The notes under the pieces: model-generated | Database searches by the model: none | Told to the model about the DNA's origin: nothing | Seen by the model: the letters and a program-made list of their open reading frames with translations, nothing else | Translations under genes and position numbers: made by a program | Shown: piece by piece, positions 9,902 through 18,986 of the stretch | Layout of the letters: each line of letters starts with the position of its first letter | Position numbering within the stretch: the stretch's first letter is position 1 | NCBI RefSeq assembly: GCF_005860795.2 | Contig: NZ_CP058350.1 | Span: 2,758,501 to 2,822,500, forward strand | DNA from: Peteryoungia desertarenae | Lineage (GTDB): Bacteria; Pseudomonadota; Alphaproteobacteria; Rhizobiales; Rhizobiaceae | Direction of reading: 5' to 3' | DNA: 64,000 nucleotides

Positions 9902-10333
9902 TCAGATCCCCTGACTTCCGGTTTCGCGGACCATACGCACGCCATTGATGGCGAAAGTGCCACTGCGCTGCCGTTTCAATTCGTAAAACACGGCCCAGTC
10001 CTTGCCGTCCGGTGCCGAAATCAGCACTTCCTGATAGGCGCTTTCGCCATCCGGCGTTACCTTATGGCGACCAAAGGCATAGTTGCCAGGTCGAAAGACC
10101 GGCGCATAGCTCTTCTTGACCATGTCGAAGAAGCGTTCGGCATTCGGGAAGACGCTCTTGATTTCGGGCGATGCGAAGGAATAGGCGGTTGTCGCATCAT
10201 CGGCAAGAAACGCCTCGATCTGCCGCGAAATGACCGATTGTGCTTCGCGCACCGCATCCTGTTCAGCCTTTGCTGGCAAGGCCAGAAGTGACACGGCAAA
10301 CCACAACATAATGACCCGCAAGACTGTATGCAT
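9902..10333 (-). CDS. DUF4864-type exported protein
   Basis: 143 residues from the ATG at 10333 (GAGGGG just upstream). An N-terminal signal peptide (MHTVLRVIMLWFAVSLLALPAKA) is followed by a small alpha+beta domain with ISRQIEAFLADD and YAFGRHKVTPDG, which I recall from the DUF4864 family (NTF2/SnoaL-like). Periplasmic location is inferred; function unknown. Convergent with tgt. Confidence 0.7.
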   Translation of the reverse strand: MHTVLRVIMLWFAVSLLALPAKAEQDAVREAQSVISRQIEAFLADDATTAYSFASPEIKSVFPNAERFFDMVKKSYAPVFRPGNYAFGRHKVTPDGESAYQEVLISAPDGKDWAVFYELKRQRSGTFAINGVRMVRETGSQGI

Positions 10334-10396
10334 GATGACACCCCTCTGCTGCTCATTGTTATGTGACGATTTCACGAAATGAGTTTAGGGCGTTTT

Positions 10397-10450
10397 CCCC
10401 GCTTGAGAAGACCTGCGGCAAACAAGCCTTGTTGATCAACCCAAGCGGGG
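10397..10450. terminator. Long-range inverted repeat downstream of the TRAP operon
   Basis: CCCCGCTTG (10397-10405) pairs exactly with CAAGCGGGG (10442-10450) around a 36-nt loop containing a smaller AACAA/TTGTT stem. It lies just past the dctM stop. No T-run follows on either strand, so terminator function is only likely. Confidence 0.4.
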
Positions 10451-10463
10451 CATGTCTCCTATT

Positions 10464-11738
10464 TTATCTATACCATAGCTCCGGCAGGTAGAGTGTCAGT
10501 TGCGGGAAGATCGTGATCAGCAGCAACACACCGAGAAGCGGGATCAGAAACGGCGCTGTCGCCTTGATCGTCTTCTCGATGGAGATGTTTGCGACGCGTG
10601 ACAGGACAAACAGCACCATGCCGATCGGCGGTGTGATCAGTCCGATCATCAGGTTCAGAACCATCACGACACCGAACTGAACAGGATCGATACCAACCGC
10701 GGCCACTGCTGGCATCAGGATCGGCACGAGGATCGAGATGGCGGCAATGGTTTCCATGAAGCAGCCCACGATCAGGATGATCACGTTGATGATCAACAGA
10801 AGCATGATCGGGTCATCGGTGATGGTCAGCAGCAAGGCGGTGAACTGCGCCGTCACCTGGGTGACCGTCAAGACCCAGCCGAACAGGGATGCGGCGGCAA
10901 CGATCATCAGGACCGAGGCCGTGGTTTCAATCGTGTTGATCGAAATCTGGTAGAAGCGCTTGATCGACAAGGTTCGGTAGACCACAAAGCCGAGGAACAA
11001 GGCCCAGGCACAGGCAGCAATCGCCGCTTCCGTCGGGGTAAATGCCCCGGTGGCGATCCCGCCAATGATGATGATTGGTGTTAGCAGGGCAGGGATGGCT
11101 TGAATGAAGGTCCGGCCCAGCACGCCGAGAATGAATGGCTGATCCGCGCCGATCTTATAGCGCCAGGCATACCAACTGATATAGCCCATGAGGCTCAGCG
11201 CCATCATCATGCCGGGGATGAAACCGGCCGCAAACAGTTGGCCGATGGAGACATTTGCCATCACGCCAAAGATAACCATGGGCAGGGACGGCGGAATAAT
11301 CGGACCAATTGTCGACGAGGCGGCCGTCACGCCGACGGCGAGATGGTCGTTGTAGCCTCTGTCGCGCATGGCCTTGACTTCAATCGTGCCAAGTCCGCCG
11401 GCATCCGCAACGGCAGCGCCGGACATTCCGGCAAAAATCACCGAGGCCGTCACATTCACATGGCCGAGCCCGCCTTTCAGCCAGCCGACGGCAGCCGTGG
11501 CAAAATCAAAGATCCGATTGGTGATACCGGCGGAGTTCATGAGATTGCCGGCCAGAATGAAAAAGGGCACAGCAATCAAGGGGAAGCTGTCAACGCCGCC
11601 TGCCATGCGATGCAGCACAACGAAATCCGGCAGATTTCCGATGAAATGCGTGTAGGCGAGCGAAGCGCCACCGAGGGCGACAAAAACCGGCACACTGAGG
11701 AGCAGCAGGCCGAAGAAAACACTTAGCAGAAGTCCCAT
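10464..11738 (-). CDS. dctM: TRAP transporter large membrane subunit
   Basis: Channel-forming subunit of a tripartite ATP-independent periplasmic transporter, driven by an ion gradient. 424 residues, the family norm, with about 11-12 hydrophobic segments. It starts MGLLLSVFFGLLLLSVPVFVALG and carries conserved SSTIGPIIPPSLPMVIFGV, GFIPGMMMA and GAFTPTEAAIAA. Last gene of dctP-dctQ-dctM; 9 bp separate it from dctQ. The substrate cannot be told from this subunit. Confidence 0.93.
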   Translation of the reverse strand: MGLLLSVFFGLLLLSVPVFVALGGASLAYTHFIGNLPDFVVLHRMAGGVDSFPLIAVPFFILAGNLMNSAGITNRIFDFATAAVGWLKGGLGHVNVTASVIFAGMSGAAVADAGGLGTIEVKAMRDRGYNDHLAVGVTAASSTIGPIIPPSLPMVIFGVMANVSIGQLFAAGFIPGMMMALSLMGYISWYAWRYKIGADQPFILGVLGRTFIQAIPALLTPIIIIGGIATGAFTPTEAAIAACAWALFLGFVVYRTLSIKRFYQISINTIETTASVLMIVAAASLFGWVLTVTQVTAQFTALLLTITDDPIMLLLIINVIILIVGCFMETIAAISILVPILMPAVAAVGIDPVQFGVVMVLNLMIGLITPPIGMVLFVLSRVANISIEKTIKATAPFLIPLLGVLLLITIFPQLTLYLPELWYR

Positions 11739-11747
11739 TGGCTTGCC

Positions 11748-12314
11748 TCAGTCGATCAATTGGTTGGTATTGTCCGGTGCGGCCCAGCCTCTCCTGGCAT
11801 TGGTCAGGAAAGCTTCCGAAGCACGCCACAGCATCAACAGGCAGCCAACGAAAATGCCGCCATAGACAACACTCATCGACACATCGATGACCGTCATCCG
11901 CTGGATGCCCATGCGCTGGGTGAGGTTCCAGGCGAACCAGACCAGCAGGCAGACAAAGAGAAGCGTGATGACATCGGCAGCAAAGCGGAGCACACGTGCG
12001 GCACGCGGCGGCAACATTTCAACCAGCACCTCCACCGCAATATGCGTGCGCCGCCGGAAAACGATAGCTGCCCCGAAAAAGGTGACCCACATCAACAGGT
12101 AGCGACCGATCTCTTCCGTCCATGCAATCGAATCATTGAGCACATAGCGGCTGAAAAACTGAAGGAAGGTGACTGATCCGAGAATCCAGAAAAGGGTGAA
12201 GGCTATGACATCGTCGATCCGAAACCGGATCTCCGGCTCGGCTTCCTCTTCTAGGTGGATGGCGACGACATAAGGCTCGGCCTGGCCGTTGCCCTTTGTA
12301 GTTTGACTGTTCAT
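11748..12314 (-). CDS. dctQ: TRAP transporter small membrane subunit
   Basis: Four-helix partner of DctM. 188 residues. A charged N-terminal tail (about 35 residues) precedes the first helix; the family hallmark SIAWTEEIGRYLLMWVTFFGAA is present, followed by RRRTHIAVE. It lies between dctP and dctM. A hairpin upstream separates it from dctP, which would allow higher dctP expression, as is usual for such operons. Confidence 0.92.
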   Translation of the reverse strand: MNSQTTKGNGQAEPYVVAIHLEEEAEPEIRFRIDDVIAFTLFWILGSVTFLQFFSRYVLNDSIAWTEEIGRYLLMWVTFFGAAIVFRRRTHIAVEVLVEMLPPRAARVLRFAADVITLLFVCLLVWFAWNLTQRMGIQRMTVIDVSMSVVYGGIFVGCLLMLWRASEAFLTNARRGWAAPDNTNQLID

Positions 12315-12343
12315 GCTTGCACTCCGTTGCCAAGCAGGGGTCT

Positions 12344-12383
12344 AAAAGAAAGGGCTGCCGCCTCACACCTGAAGCAGCAGCCC
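12344..12383 (-). terminator. Attenuator-like hairpin between dctP and dctQ
   Basis: On the minus strand GGGCTGC and GCAGCCC pair around an 18-nt loop, followed by TTTCTTTT. It probably terminates part of the transcripts so that the binding protein is made in excess. Confidence 0.6.
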
Positions 12384-12417
12384 ACCACGACGATCCTGGG
12401 AGGTTACCGTGATCGTC

Positions 12418-13404
12418 TCAGAGCGCTTGCAAGGCGTCATACTGCTCTTGGGTCCAGCCTGCGCCGGATTCCGGATCCATGTGCAGCGGGACAGCAGCTT
12501 CGATGAAGGGCTTGCGGTCGATATCGACGACAGTCTTGCCGAGTTTGCGGAATTCATCCGCCAGACGGCTCTCCGATTCGCGGATCTGGTCGGTCGCGCG
12601 GCTCGCAGCTTCCTTGAGAACCTCGTCAAAAATCGCCTTCTGCTCGTCGGACAACTGGGCCATGACATGACCACCCACCACGGTCACCAGAGATTCGGTG
12701 ATATGGCCGGTCAGCATGATATGGCTCTGCACTTCGTAGAATTTCTTTGCCATGATCGTCGGTAGAGGGTTCTCCTGACCATCGACGGTCTTTTGCTGCA
12801 GGGCAAGATAGACTTCGGCAAAGGCGATTGGCGTCGCATTGGCGCCAACAGACTTGGTGAACATCAAAAACAGCGGCGCTGGCGGGACGCGCAGCTTCAT
12901 GCCTTTCATGTCTTCCGGTTTTGTGATTTCGCGATTGGCGGTCAGATGACGCTGACCGTAGTAGGTTAGGGCATGGATCTTGGAGCCGGTGGCCTGATTA
13001 TACCCGGCCGCGATATCCTGGAACAACTGGCTGTCACGATAGGCTTTCCAGTGGTCGAAGTCGCGTAGAATGAAAGGCGCGTTCGAGATCGCCATCGGCT
13101 TATGCACTGCGCCGGCAAAGGCAACACCTGTGTAGATGATGTCGACAGTTCCCAGCGTAAGACCTTCATTGATCTGGTTTTCATTGCCGAGCTGCGAGGC
13201 CGGAAACACCGATATCTTGATTTCGCCATTGGTACGGTTGGCAATCTCTTCCGCGGCCCAGAGAGCCTCTGTGTGATACGGTTCGCTTGTTTCATAGACA
13301 TGCGCCCATTTCAGCTCCATTGCCGCCAGTGACGGCACCGCCGAGGCACCAAGAACCGCCAGGCCGGCAATGAGACCTGCGAGGCTTCTACGTTTAAGCA
13401 CCAT
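12418..13404 (-). CDS. dctP: TRAP transporter periplasmic substrate-binding protein (DctP family)
   Basis: Captures the substrate, usually an organic acid, in the periplasm. 328 residues with a signal peptide (MVLKRRSLAGLIAGLAVLGA, likely cut after PSLAA). Conserved DctP features: LKWAHV at the mature N-terminus, SQLGNENQINEGLTLGTVDI, MKLRVPP (the Arg normally salt-bridged to a carboxylate ligand), and VDGQENPLPTI. A strong ribosome site (GGAGGGG) precedes the ATG. Specificity is unresolved; carboxylate binding is likely from the conserved Arg. Confidence 0.93.
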   Translation of the reverse strand: MVLKRRSLAGLIAGLAVLGASAVPSLAAMELKWAHVYETSEPYHTEALWAAEEIANRTNGEIKISVFPASQLGNENQINEGLTLGTVDIIYTGVAFAGAVHKPMAISNAPFILRDFDHWKAYRDSQLFQDIAAGYNQATGSKIHALTYYGQRHLTANREITKPEDMKGMKLRVPPAPLFLMFTKSVGANATPIAFAEVYLALQQKTVDGQENPLPTIMAKKFYEVQSHIMLTGHITESLVTVVGGHVMAQLSDEQKAIFDEVLKEAASRATDQIRESESRLADEFRKLGKTVVDIDRKPFIEAAVPLHMDPESGAGWTQEQYDALQAL

Positions 13405-13803
13405 GACTTTTCCCCTCCAAAAAATGATCAGATAAATTTACCCACAGTTATCAGACAAACTGGGCAGGCTTCACGTCACATGCATCAAGCGCAAAATGCC
13501 TTCAAAATACCTCGAAAACTCGGGAATCTAGAAGGTATGCGCAGGCGGATGTCCTCCCAAAACATCTGACATGTCATACAAGTAAATCGAAATCCCTATA
13601 TCGTCAACTGGCCGCCGAAAAAACAGGATCGCACGAACGAAACCCTGATTGGCCAAAGGCCAACGTGAAGTGCGGACGGAACAGCTCAACGGAGGTTTTC
13701 TCCAACCTGCTGCGCCGGGAAGTGTCTTGAATGGATATCCGGGTTGTCACCAACATCAAAACCTGTCACAGCGCAGCAACTATTCCGTTCAGGCACTGAC
13801 CCC
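13405..13803. other. Divergent intergenic region between dctP and the ABC-F gene
   Basis: No convincing coding sequence. It contains a perfect small inverted repeat, TTGGCC-AAA-GGCCAA, at 13649-13663, whose role is unknown, and AT-rich stretches near 13430 and 13590 that could hold the two divergent promoters. Confidence 0.4.
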
Positions 13804-15426
13804 ATGATCCGCATCGAAAACATTTCAAAACAGCTCAGCCACCGACTGCTCTACATCGAAGCCTCTGCGGCGTTGAACAAGGGAGAGAAAATCGGCCTGG
13901 TTGGACCGAACGGTGCGGGAAAAACCTCGTTGTTTCGTATGATTATCGGTCAGGAACTCCCGGACGAAGGGCAGGTATCTGTCGAGAAGGGCACGACGAT
14001 CGGCTACTTCAGCCAGGATGTCGGCGAAATGGGTGGCATCAGCGCCGTTGCCGAAGTCATGAATGGTGCAGGTCCCGTCAGCGAAGTCGCCGCCGAACTG
14101 CGCGACCTGGAGGCGGCCATGTCTGACCCGGAACAGATGGACCGGATGGATGCAATCATCGAACGCTATGGCGAGGTTCAGGCGCGTTACGAAGAGCTCG
14201 ACGGTTATTCGCTTGAGGGCAGGGCGCGCGAAGTGCTCGCAGGGCTTTCATTCACCGAGCATATGATGGACGGCGATGTGGGAAAGCTGTCCGGCGGCTG
14301 GAAGATGCGCGTGGCACTGGCCCGCATCTTGTTGATGCGGCCGGACGTCATGCTTCTTGACGAACCGTCCAACCACCTTGATCTCGAAAGCCTGATCTGG
14401 CTGGAGCAGTTCCTTAAGAACTATGACGGCGCGCTTCTGATGACCTCGCATGACCGCGAATTCATGAACCGTATCGTCAACAAGATCATTGAAATCGATG
14501 GGGGCCAGCTCACCACATACACAGGTGACTATGGCTTTTACGAAAGCCAGCGCGCCCAGAATGAAAAGCAGCAGCAGGCGCAGTTCGAGCGTCAGCAGGC
14601 CATGCTGGCGAAGGAAATCAAGTTCATCGAGCGTTTCAAGGCGCGCGCCTCCCATGCGGCCCAGGTACAGAGCCGTGTGAAAAAGCTCGACAAGATCGAC
14701 CGGGTTGAACCGCCAAAGCGCCGTCAAGTGGTCACGTTCGAGTTTCAGCCGGCGCCGCGGTCCGGCGAGGATGTCGTGAGCCTTAAAGGCGTGCACAAGG
14801 CCTATGGCGACAAGGTCATTTATGACGGTCTCGATTTCATGATCCGCCGCAAGGAACGCTGGTGCATCATGGGGATCAATGGCGCCGGTAAATCCACACT
14901 GTTGAAGCTGGTTGCAGGTGACTTAACGCCGGACAGCGGTGCGGTCACAATCGGAGCCAGCGTCAAGCTCGGTTACTTTGCTCAGCATGCCATGGATATC
15001 CTTGATGGCGAGATGACAATCTTCGAGACGCTGGAGCATAATTTTCCACGGGCAGGGCAGGCGCCCTTGCGCGCGCTGGCAGGCTGCTTCGGCTTTTCCG
15101 GCGACGACATCGACAAGCGCTGCCGTGTGCTTTCCGGCGGCGAAAAGGCCCGGCTGGTGATGGCGATCATGCTGTTTGACCCGCCAAACCTGCTGGTGCT
15201 TGACGAACCCACAAACCACCTGGATCTCGATACCAAACAGATGCTGATCGAGGCGCTGTCGGCTTATGAAGGCACCATGCTCTTCGTCAGCCACGACCGC
15301 CATTTCCTCGGCGCGCTGTCAAACCGCGTTCTTGAACTCACGCCCGAAGGCGTGCATCGCTATGACGGTGGCTACACCGAATATGTCGCTCGCACCGGAC
15401 AGGAAGCTCCGGGACTGAGAAGCTGA
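13804..15426 (+). CDS. ABC-F family ATP-binding protein
   Basis: Soluble tandem ATPase of the ABC-F group, whose members act on ribosomes rather than as transporters. 540 residues from ATG 13804, matching family starts (MIRIENISKQ). First nucleotide domain: Walker A GPNGAGKTS (residues 34-42), signature LSGGWKMR, Walker B VMLLDEPSNHLD. Then a charged linker of about 80 residues (QAMLAKEIKFIERFKARAS). Second domain: GINGAGKST, LSGGEKAR, LLVLDEPTNHLD. No membrane segments. Closest in feel to the YheS/Uup-like subgroup. Whether it confers antibiotic protection cannot be told. Confidence 0.93.
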   Translation: MIRIENISKQLSHRLLYIEASAALNKGEKIGLVGPNGAGKTSLFRMIIGQELPDEGQVSVEKGTTIGYFSQDVGEMGGISAVAEVMNGAGPVSEVAAELRDLEAAMSDPEQMDRMDAIIERYGEVQARYEELDGYSLEGRAREVLAGLSFTEHMMDGDVGKLSGGWKMRVALARILLMRPDVMLLDEPSNHLDLESLIWLEQFLKNYDGALLMTSHDREFMNRIVNKIIEIDGGQLTTYTGDYGFYESQRAQNEKQQQAQFERQQAMLAKEIKFIERFKARASHAAQVQSRVKKLDKIDRVEPPKRRQVVTFEFQPAPRSGEDVVSLKGVHKAYGDKVIYDGLDFMIRRKERWCIMGINGAGKSTLLKLVAGDLTPDSGAVTIGASVKLGYFAQHAMDILDGEMTIFETLEHNFPRAGQAPLRALAGCFGFSGDDIDKRCRVLSGGEKARLVMAIMLFDPPNLLVLDEPTNHLDLDTKQMLIEALSAYEGTMLFVSHDRHFLGALSNRVLELTPEGVHRYDGGYTEYVARTGQEAPGLRS

Positions 15427-15475
15427 ACCACACGAACCTTTCTCCAGTCGCCGGCGTTGAGATGCGCTCAGGTTT

Positions 15476-15499
15476 CTGAGCCAGATCCAGGAGGCTCAG
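15476..15499 (+). terminator. Hairpin downstream of the ABC-F gene
   Basis: CTGAGCC, a 10-nt loop, GGCTCAG, 50 bp after the stop. No T-run. The rest of 15427-15618 shows no supported gene; it is the left flank of the insertion sequence. Confidence 0.35.
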
Positions 15500-15618
15500 T
15501 ACAAGGGTGTTGTATCAAGGCGATCTGGAGGCTGCTCGCTTCGATAAGGGAACTTGCGGCAATGAACTGCTTCAACCACGGACGAACGGCAAGTCGCACT
15601 TCATCCTTGAACCCACCC

Positions 15619-15630
15619 GGCTACATACGA
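15619..15630 (+). repeat. Left flanking direct repeat of the insertion sequence
   Basis: GGCTACATACGA, identical to 17245-17256 on the other side of the transposase gene; one more base (C) also matches upstream. Probable target-site duplication of 12-13 bp. Confidence 0.6.
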
Positions 15631-17244
15631 TGTGGCGGAGGAATTGGAATGTCCGCTGTGCTGCAAAGTAGAAATGTCTGCAGCAGTCACCACACAGCAC
15701 CACGATCAGCCCCGATCTGAGCGGCAGACCCGCTTGCAAGATCAGATCGGGGCGGGTGGGGCGCACTTCTTCGCCTTTAGCTTTGAGACGCCTCATTCTG
15801 CAGCCTGCTGCCGTGCCAGCGTTTTCTGGCGCCGTGCAATCACCGCCGGATCGTTCAGGACGTCCAGACGTCTCCCAGGCTTGCGACCGGTCGGCTTATA
15901 GCCAATCTTCTCGCTGTTGCTCTTCACCTTCGGCTTGTCCTGCTGCTCCTGGCGCTCCTTGATATAGGCCAGAACATCCCCGAGCCGCTTGTTCTCGGTG
16001 ATCGCCGCATGCGTCACCCGCTGGTCCTTTTCGAACACCGTGTAAGGCAGGGAACAACCCTTCCAACGAACATCAAGCCGACCGTCGGCATAGGCGTAGG
16101 TCTCGACATAACGACCCACCAGACCGCGCGTCACCTCGCTCTCCTCCAGCATGATCCGCTTGCGCTCGAACGAGAACGTCAGTTGCGATCCGACATAGCG
16201 CTGCTCGCGCTTGCACAGGATCTCCGTCAACCGATCCGGCGCCAGATTCAGCGGTCGGTGCAGGTCGTCTGAACGGGCAGGGGTAACCGCAAAACGCGCA
16301 TTGTAGTTCTCCATGAAACCAGGCAGAAACGCATTGCCGGCCTCCATGCTGTCGATGCCGCACAGCCTGAGTTCCTTGACCAGACGGTCCTGCAGCGTCC
16401 GGTTCATCCGCTCAACGCGACCCTTGGCCTGGCTCGAATTTGCACAAAGAATCTCGATATTTAACTCGCAAAGCGCACGCCCGAACTGCGTCATCCCCTG
16501 GCCACCCTTCGCATCCTTCTTCGCCACCCGAAACACCGAATGCTTGTCCGAATAAAAGGCAATCGGTGCGCCGTGACGCTTGAGATAGAGCTCCAGGGCC
16601 TCGAAATAGGTGAAGGCACTTTCGGAACGCACAAAGCGCAACTGCATCAGCCTGCCGGTCGCATCGTCGACAAACACCAGAAGCGAACACGCTGGTCCAC
16701 GATCCTCGAACCAGCGGTGCTCTGACCCGTCGATCTGCACCAGTTCGCCATAGGCTTCGCGCCGCAGTCGCGGTTGATGAAACGTCCGGCGCTGCCTGCG
16801 TGACAGCCACAGTCCGGCCTCGGACATCCAACCGCGTACTGTCTCGCGTGACACCCGCAAGCCATCGCGCTCAGCCAACTTCTCCGTCGCCAAGGTCGGA
16901 CCGAAATCCGCATAACATTCGCGGACCAGCGTCATCGCATAATCGCGAACCGCGTCACTGATCCGATTGTTTGAGGGCCGACCGATCGCCTTATGCCGGA
17001 TCGAAGCCGCGCCGCCAGTCCGCATTCGTTGCAAGAGCCGACGCACCTGACGCTCACTCAGGTCAAGCACATGCGCCGCCGACACCACGGTCATCCGACC
17101 GGCGGCAACCTTCGACAAAACCTCGATCCGCTGCAGATCGCGCTCGCTCATCGCTATCAATCCCATCTGCAATCTCCCAGACGTCATTCAGACCCGGGGA
17201 GTGTGACATTCCAACTTTGCAGAAACAGGACACTTCAACTTTGC
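15631..17244 (-). mobile_element. ISNCY/IS1202-like insertion sequence
   Basis: About 1.6 kb with a single transposase gene, flanked by the 12-bp direct repeats. Both ends carry copies of a 16-bp motif pointing inward. At the right end there are two (GACATTCCAACTTTGC at 17205 and GACACTTCAACTTTGC at 17229); at the left end one clear inverted copy (GCAAAGTAGAAATGTC at 15663) and a degenerate outer copy near 15638. These look like terminal transposase-binding sites. The exact left terminus is uncertain by a few bases. It sits between the ABC-F gene and the MBL-tatD operon without an obvious interrupted gene. Confidence 0.75.
15793..17166 (-). CDS. ISNCY-family (IS1202 group) DDE transposase
   Basis: 457 residues from the ATG at 17166 (GGGAG 8 nt upstream). 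N-terminal helix-turn-helix region (VLDLSERQVRRLLQRM, about residues 26-41), then an integrase-core catalytic domain with the acidic triad in contexts QIDGSEHRW, FYSDKHSVF and AKGRVERMNRT, and a C-terminal extension rich in basic residues. The frame is intact, so the element may still be active. It is the only gene in the element. Confidence 0.88.
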   Translation of the reverse strand: MGLIAMSERDLQRIEVLSKVAAGRMTVVSAAHVLDLSERQVRRLLQRMRTGGAASIRHKAIGRPSNNRISDAVRDYAMTLVRECYADFGPTLATEKLAERDGLRVSRETVRGWMSEAGLWLSRRQRRTFHQPRLRREAYGELVQIDGSEHRWFEDRGPACSLLVFVDDATGRLMQLRFVRSESAFTYFEALELYLKRHGAPIAFYSDKHSVFRVAKKDAKGGQGMTQFGRALCELNIEILCANSSQAKGRVERMNRTLQDRLVKELRLCGIDSMEAGNAFLPGFMENYNARFAVTPARSDDLHRPLNLAPDRLTEILCKREQRYVGSQLTFSFERKRIMLEESEVTRGLVGRYVETYAYADGRLDVRWKGCSLPYTVFEKDQRVTHAAITENKRLGDVLAYIKERQEQQDKPKVKSNSEKIGYKPTGRKPGRRLDVLNDPAVIARRQKTLARQQAAE

Positions 17245-17256
17245 GGCTACATACGA
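17245..17256 (+). repeat. Right flanking direct repeat of the insertion sequence
   Basis: GGCTACATACGA, the second copy of the probable target-site duplication, directly after the outer terminal motif ending at 17244. Confidence 0.6.
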
Positions 17257-17375
17257 GAATCACATAAGATAGATTATGGAACTAATAGATGTTGGCCCCC
17301 CAAGAGATCGCCCGATGAGTGCGCCGCATTCTGTGGCATATAGCCGAACAAAATCATAGGCTTGAAGCCAATATG

Positions 17376-18200
17376 TCAACCTGTTCTGTCGATAGCCACA
17401 TCAAATGACAAGCCATCATAGGCCGGTTCGACATGCGCCGGCGTTTGAGCCATGACCGTGTCGTAGTCAAGCGGCGTATGCATATGCGTCAGGAAAGCGC
17501 GCTTCGGTCCACAACGCTCAATCCATTGCAAAGCCTGGTCCAGCGACAAATGGCTCGGATGCGGTCGATATTGCAAGGCATCGATGATCAGCACATCGAG
17601 TCCGGAAAGTCTCTCGATGGTCTTTGCTGGAAAGTCGCTGACGTCACAGCAGTAAGCCACATTGCCAATTCGCAGCCCGAGCGAGATGATGTCGCCATGC
17701 TGCTGTACCAGCGGCAGGATTTCGATGACGCCTCCAGCACCATCGATATGGATCGGCTGATCCAGATCTTGAATAATGCGCGGCTCAACAATTGGTGGAT
17801 AACTGCTGCCGGGCGGTGTCTTCAGACAGTAGCCAAAGCCCTGTTCGATCCGCTCCATCGTATAGGGTTCTGCATAGATCGGAATAGGACGCTTGGCCGT
17901 GATGAAATAACCGCGCAGATCGTCAATGCCGTGCACGTGATCGGCGTGAGCATGCGTAAAGAAAGTCGCATCGACTGTTTCGACCTGCGCCCGGATCATC
18001 TGTTCACGAAAATCGGGTCCGGTATCAACCACGACCACGGTCTTGCCGCCGTCTGGCCCGATCTGCTCGATCAGGAAAGATGCACGCGTGCGGCGGTTTC
18101 GCGGATTGTTGGGATCACAATTGCCCCAGTCGCCATTGATCCGGGGAACACCCGGCGAAGAGGCACAACCCAGTATCGTGAACCGGCGATATGAACTCAT
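17376..18200 (-). CDS. MBL-fold metallohydrolase (PhnP-like)
   Basis: 274 residues. Metallo-beta-lactamase fold with the metal-binding motif THAHADHVHGIDDLR, a later CDVSDF Asp and LTHMH His. The N-terminal layout (FTILGCASSPGVPRI, then GNCDP and RRTRAS) resembles phosphodiesterases of the PhnP/RNase Z-like branch. The substrate is unknown. Its ATG overlaps the tatD stop as ATGA, so translation is coupled; it is the last gene of metG-tatD-MBL, a conserved neighbourhood. Confidence 0.85.
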   Translation of the reverse strand: MSSYRRFTILGCASSPGVPRINGDWGNCDPNNPRNRRTRASFLIEQIGPDGGKTVVVVDTGPDFREQMIRAQVETVDATFFTHAHADHVHGIDDLRGYFITAKRPIPIYAEPYTMERIEQGFGYCLKTPPGSSYPPIVEPRIIQDLDQPIHIDGAGGVIEILPLVQQHGDIISLGLRIGNVAYCCDVSDFPAKTIERLSGLDVLIIDALQYRPHPSHLSLDQALQWIERCGPKRAFLTHMHTPLDYDTVMAQTPAHVEPAYDGLSFDVAIDRTG

Positions 18201-18982
18201 CCGAGCCTCGGCATCTTGGAAAAGCAACGAAAGGCATTCTCGGTCGTGATCTCAGCCATCTCCGCGTAGCTCACGCCCTTCACCTCCGCCAGAACCTCCG
18301 CCGTGTTCACCACATAGGACGGCTCGTTGCGTTTTCCACGCCAGCGCTTCGGCGCCAGATACGGCGCATCCGTCTCGACCAGCAGCCGGTCCATCGGCAC
18401 GCTTTTGGCGATCTCGCGCAGCGCTTCCGATTTCGGAAATGTCACGATGCCGGAGAAGGAAACATAGCCGCCGAGCGCAACGCCGGTATCGGCCAGAGCC
18501 TCGCCCGACGAAAAGCAATGAAGAATGAAAGGGAAGGCCCCCTTCCCGCTTTCCTCGGTCAGGATATCGGCCATGTCCTCGTCGGCGCTGCGGCTGTGAA
18601 TGACGAGCGGCAGACCCGTGCGCCTTGCCGCCTCGATATGGCGGATGAGGCCCGTCTTCTGGTCCTCCGGCTTCTGCGTGTCGTAGAAATAGTCAAGCCC
18701 GGCCTCGCCGATCGCCACGATCTTGTCGTGGCTTTCCGCCAGCCGCACCAACTCGTTCGCCGTCACATCCAGCTCGTCGCCGGCATTGTTCGGATGCGTA
18801 CCAACAGAGCAGAAGACGCTCGGATACCGCTCGGTAAGCGCCAAAAGCGTTTCTAGCTTGCGAACACGTGTCGAGATCGTCACCATCTGTTTGACGCCCG
18901 CCTGATGGGCGCGCGCGACCAGTTCGTCACGCTCGCTGTCGAAGTCGGCGAAATCCAGATGGCAATGGGTATCGATCAGCAT
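18197..18982 (-). CDS. tatD: TatD-family metal-dependent hydrolase/DNase
   Basis: 261 residues, normal for TatD. Amidohydrolase-type barrel with DTHCHLDFADF at the N-terminus (two metal His), GEAGLDYF (Glu), LVIHSRSAD and LVETDAPYLAP (metal Asp). TatD proteins are 3'-5' exonucleases acting in DNA repair or degradation. It starts 4 bp after the metG stop and overlaps the MBL gene by 4 bp; one operon. Confidence 0.94.
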   Translation of the reverse strand: MLIDTHCHLDFADFDSERDELVARAHQAGVKQMVTISTRVRKLETLLALTERYPSVFCSVGTHPNNAGDELDVTANELVRLAESHDKIVAIGEAGLDYFYDTQKPEDQKTGLIRHIEAARRTGLPLVIHSRSADEDMADILTEESGKGAFPFILHCFSSGEALADTGVALGGYVSFSGIVTFPKSEALREIAKSVPMDRLLVETDAPYLAPKRWRGKRNEPSYVVNTAEVLAEVKGVSYAEMAEITTENAFRCFSKMPRLG

Positions 18983-18986
18983 CGTG

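Noticed and set aside
15572..15796. 74-codon minus-strand ORF at the left edge of the IS
   Set aside because: It spans the IS boundary, has no ribosome site and no recognisable domain.
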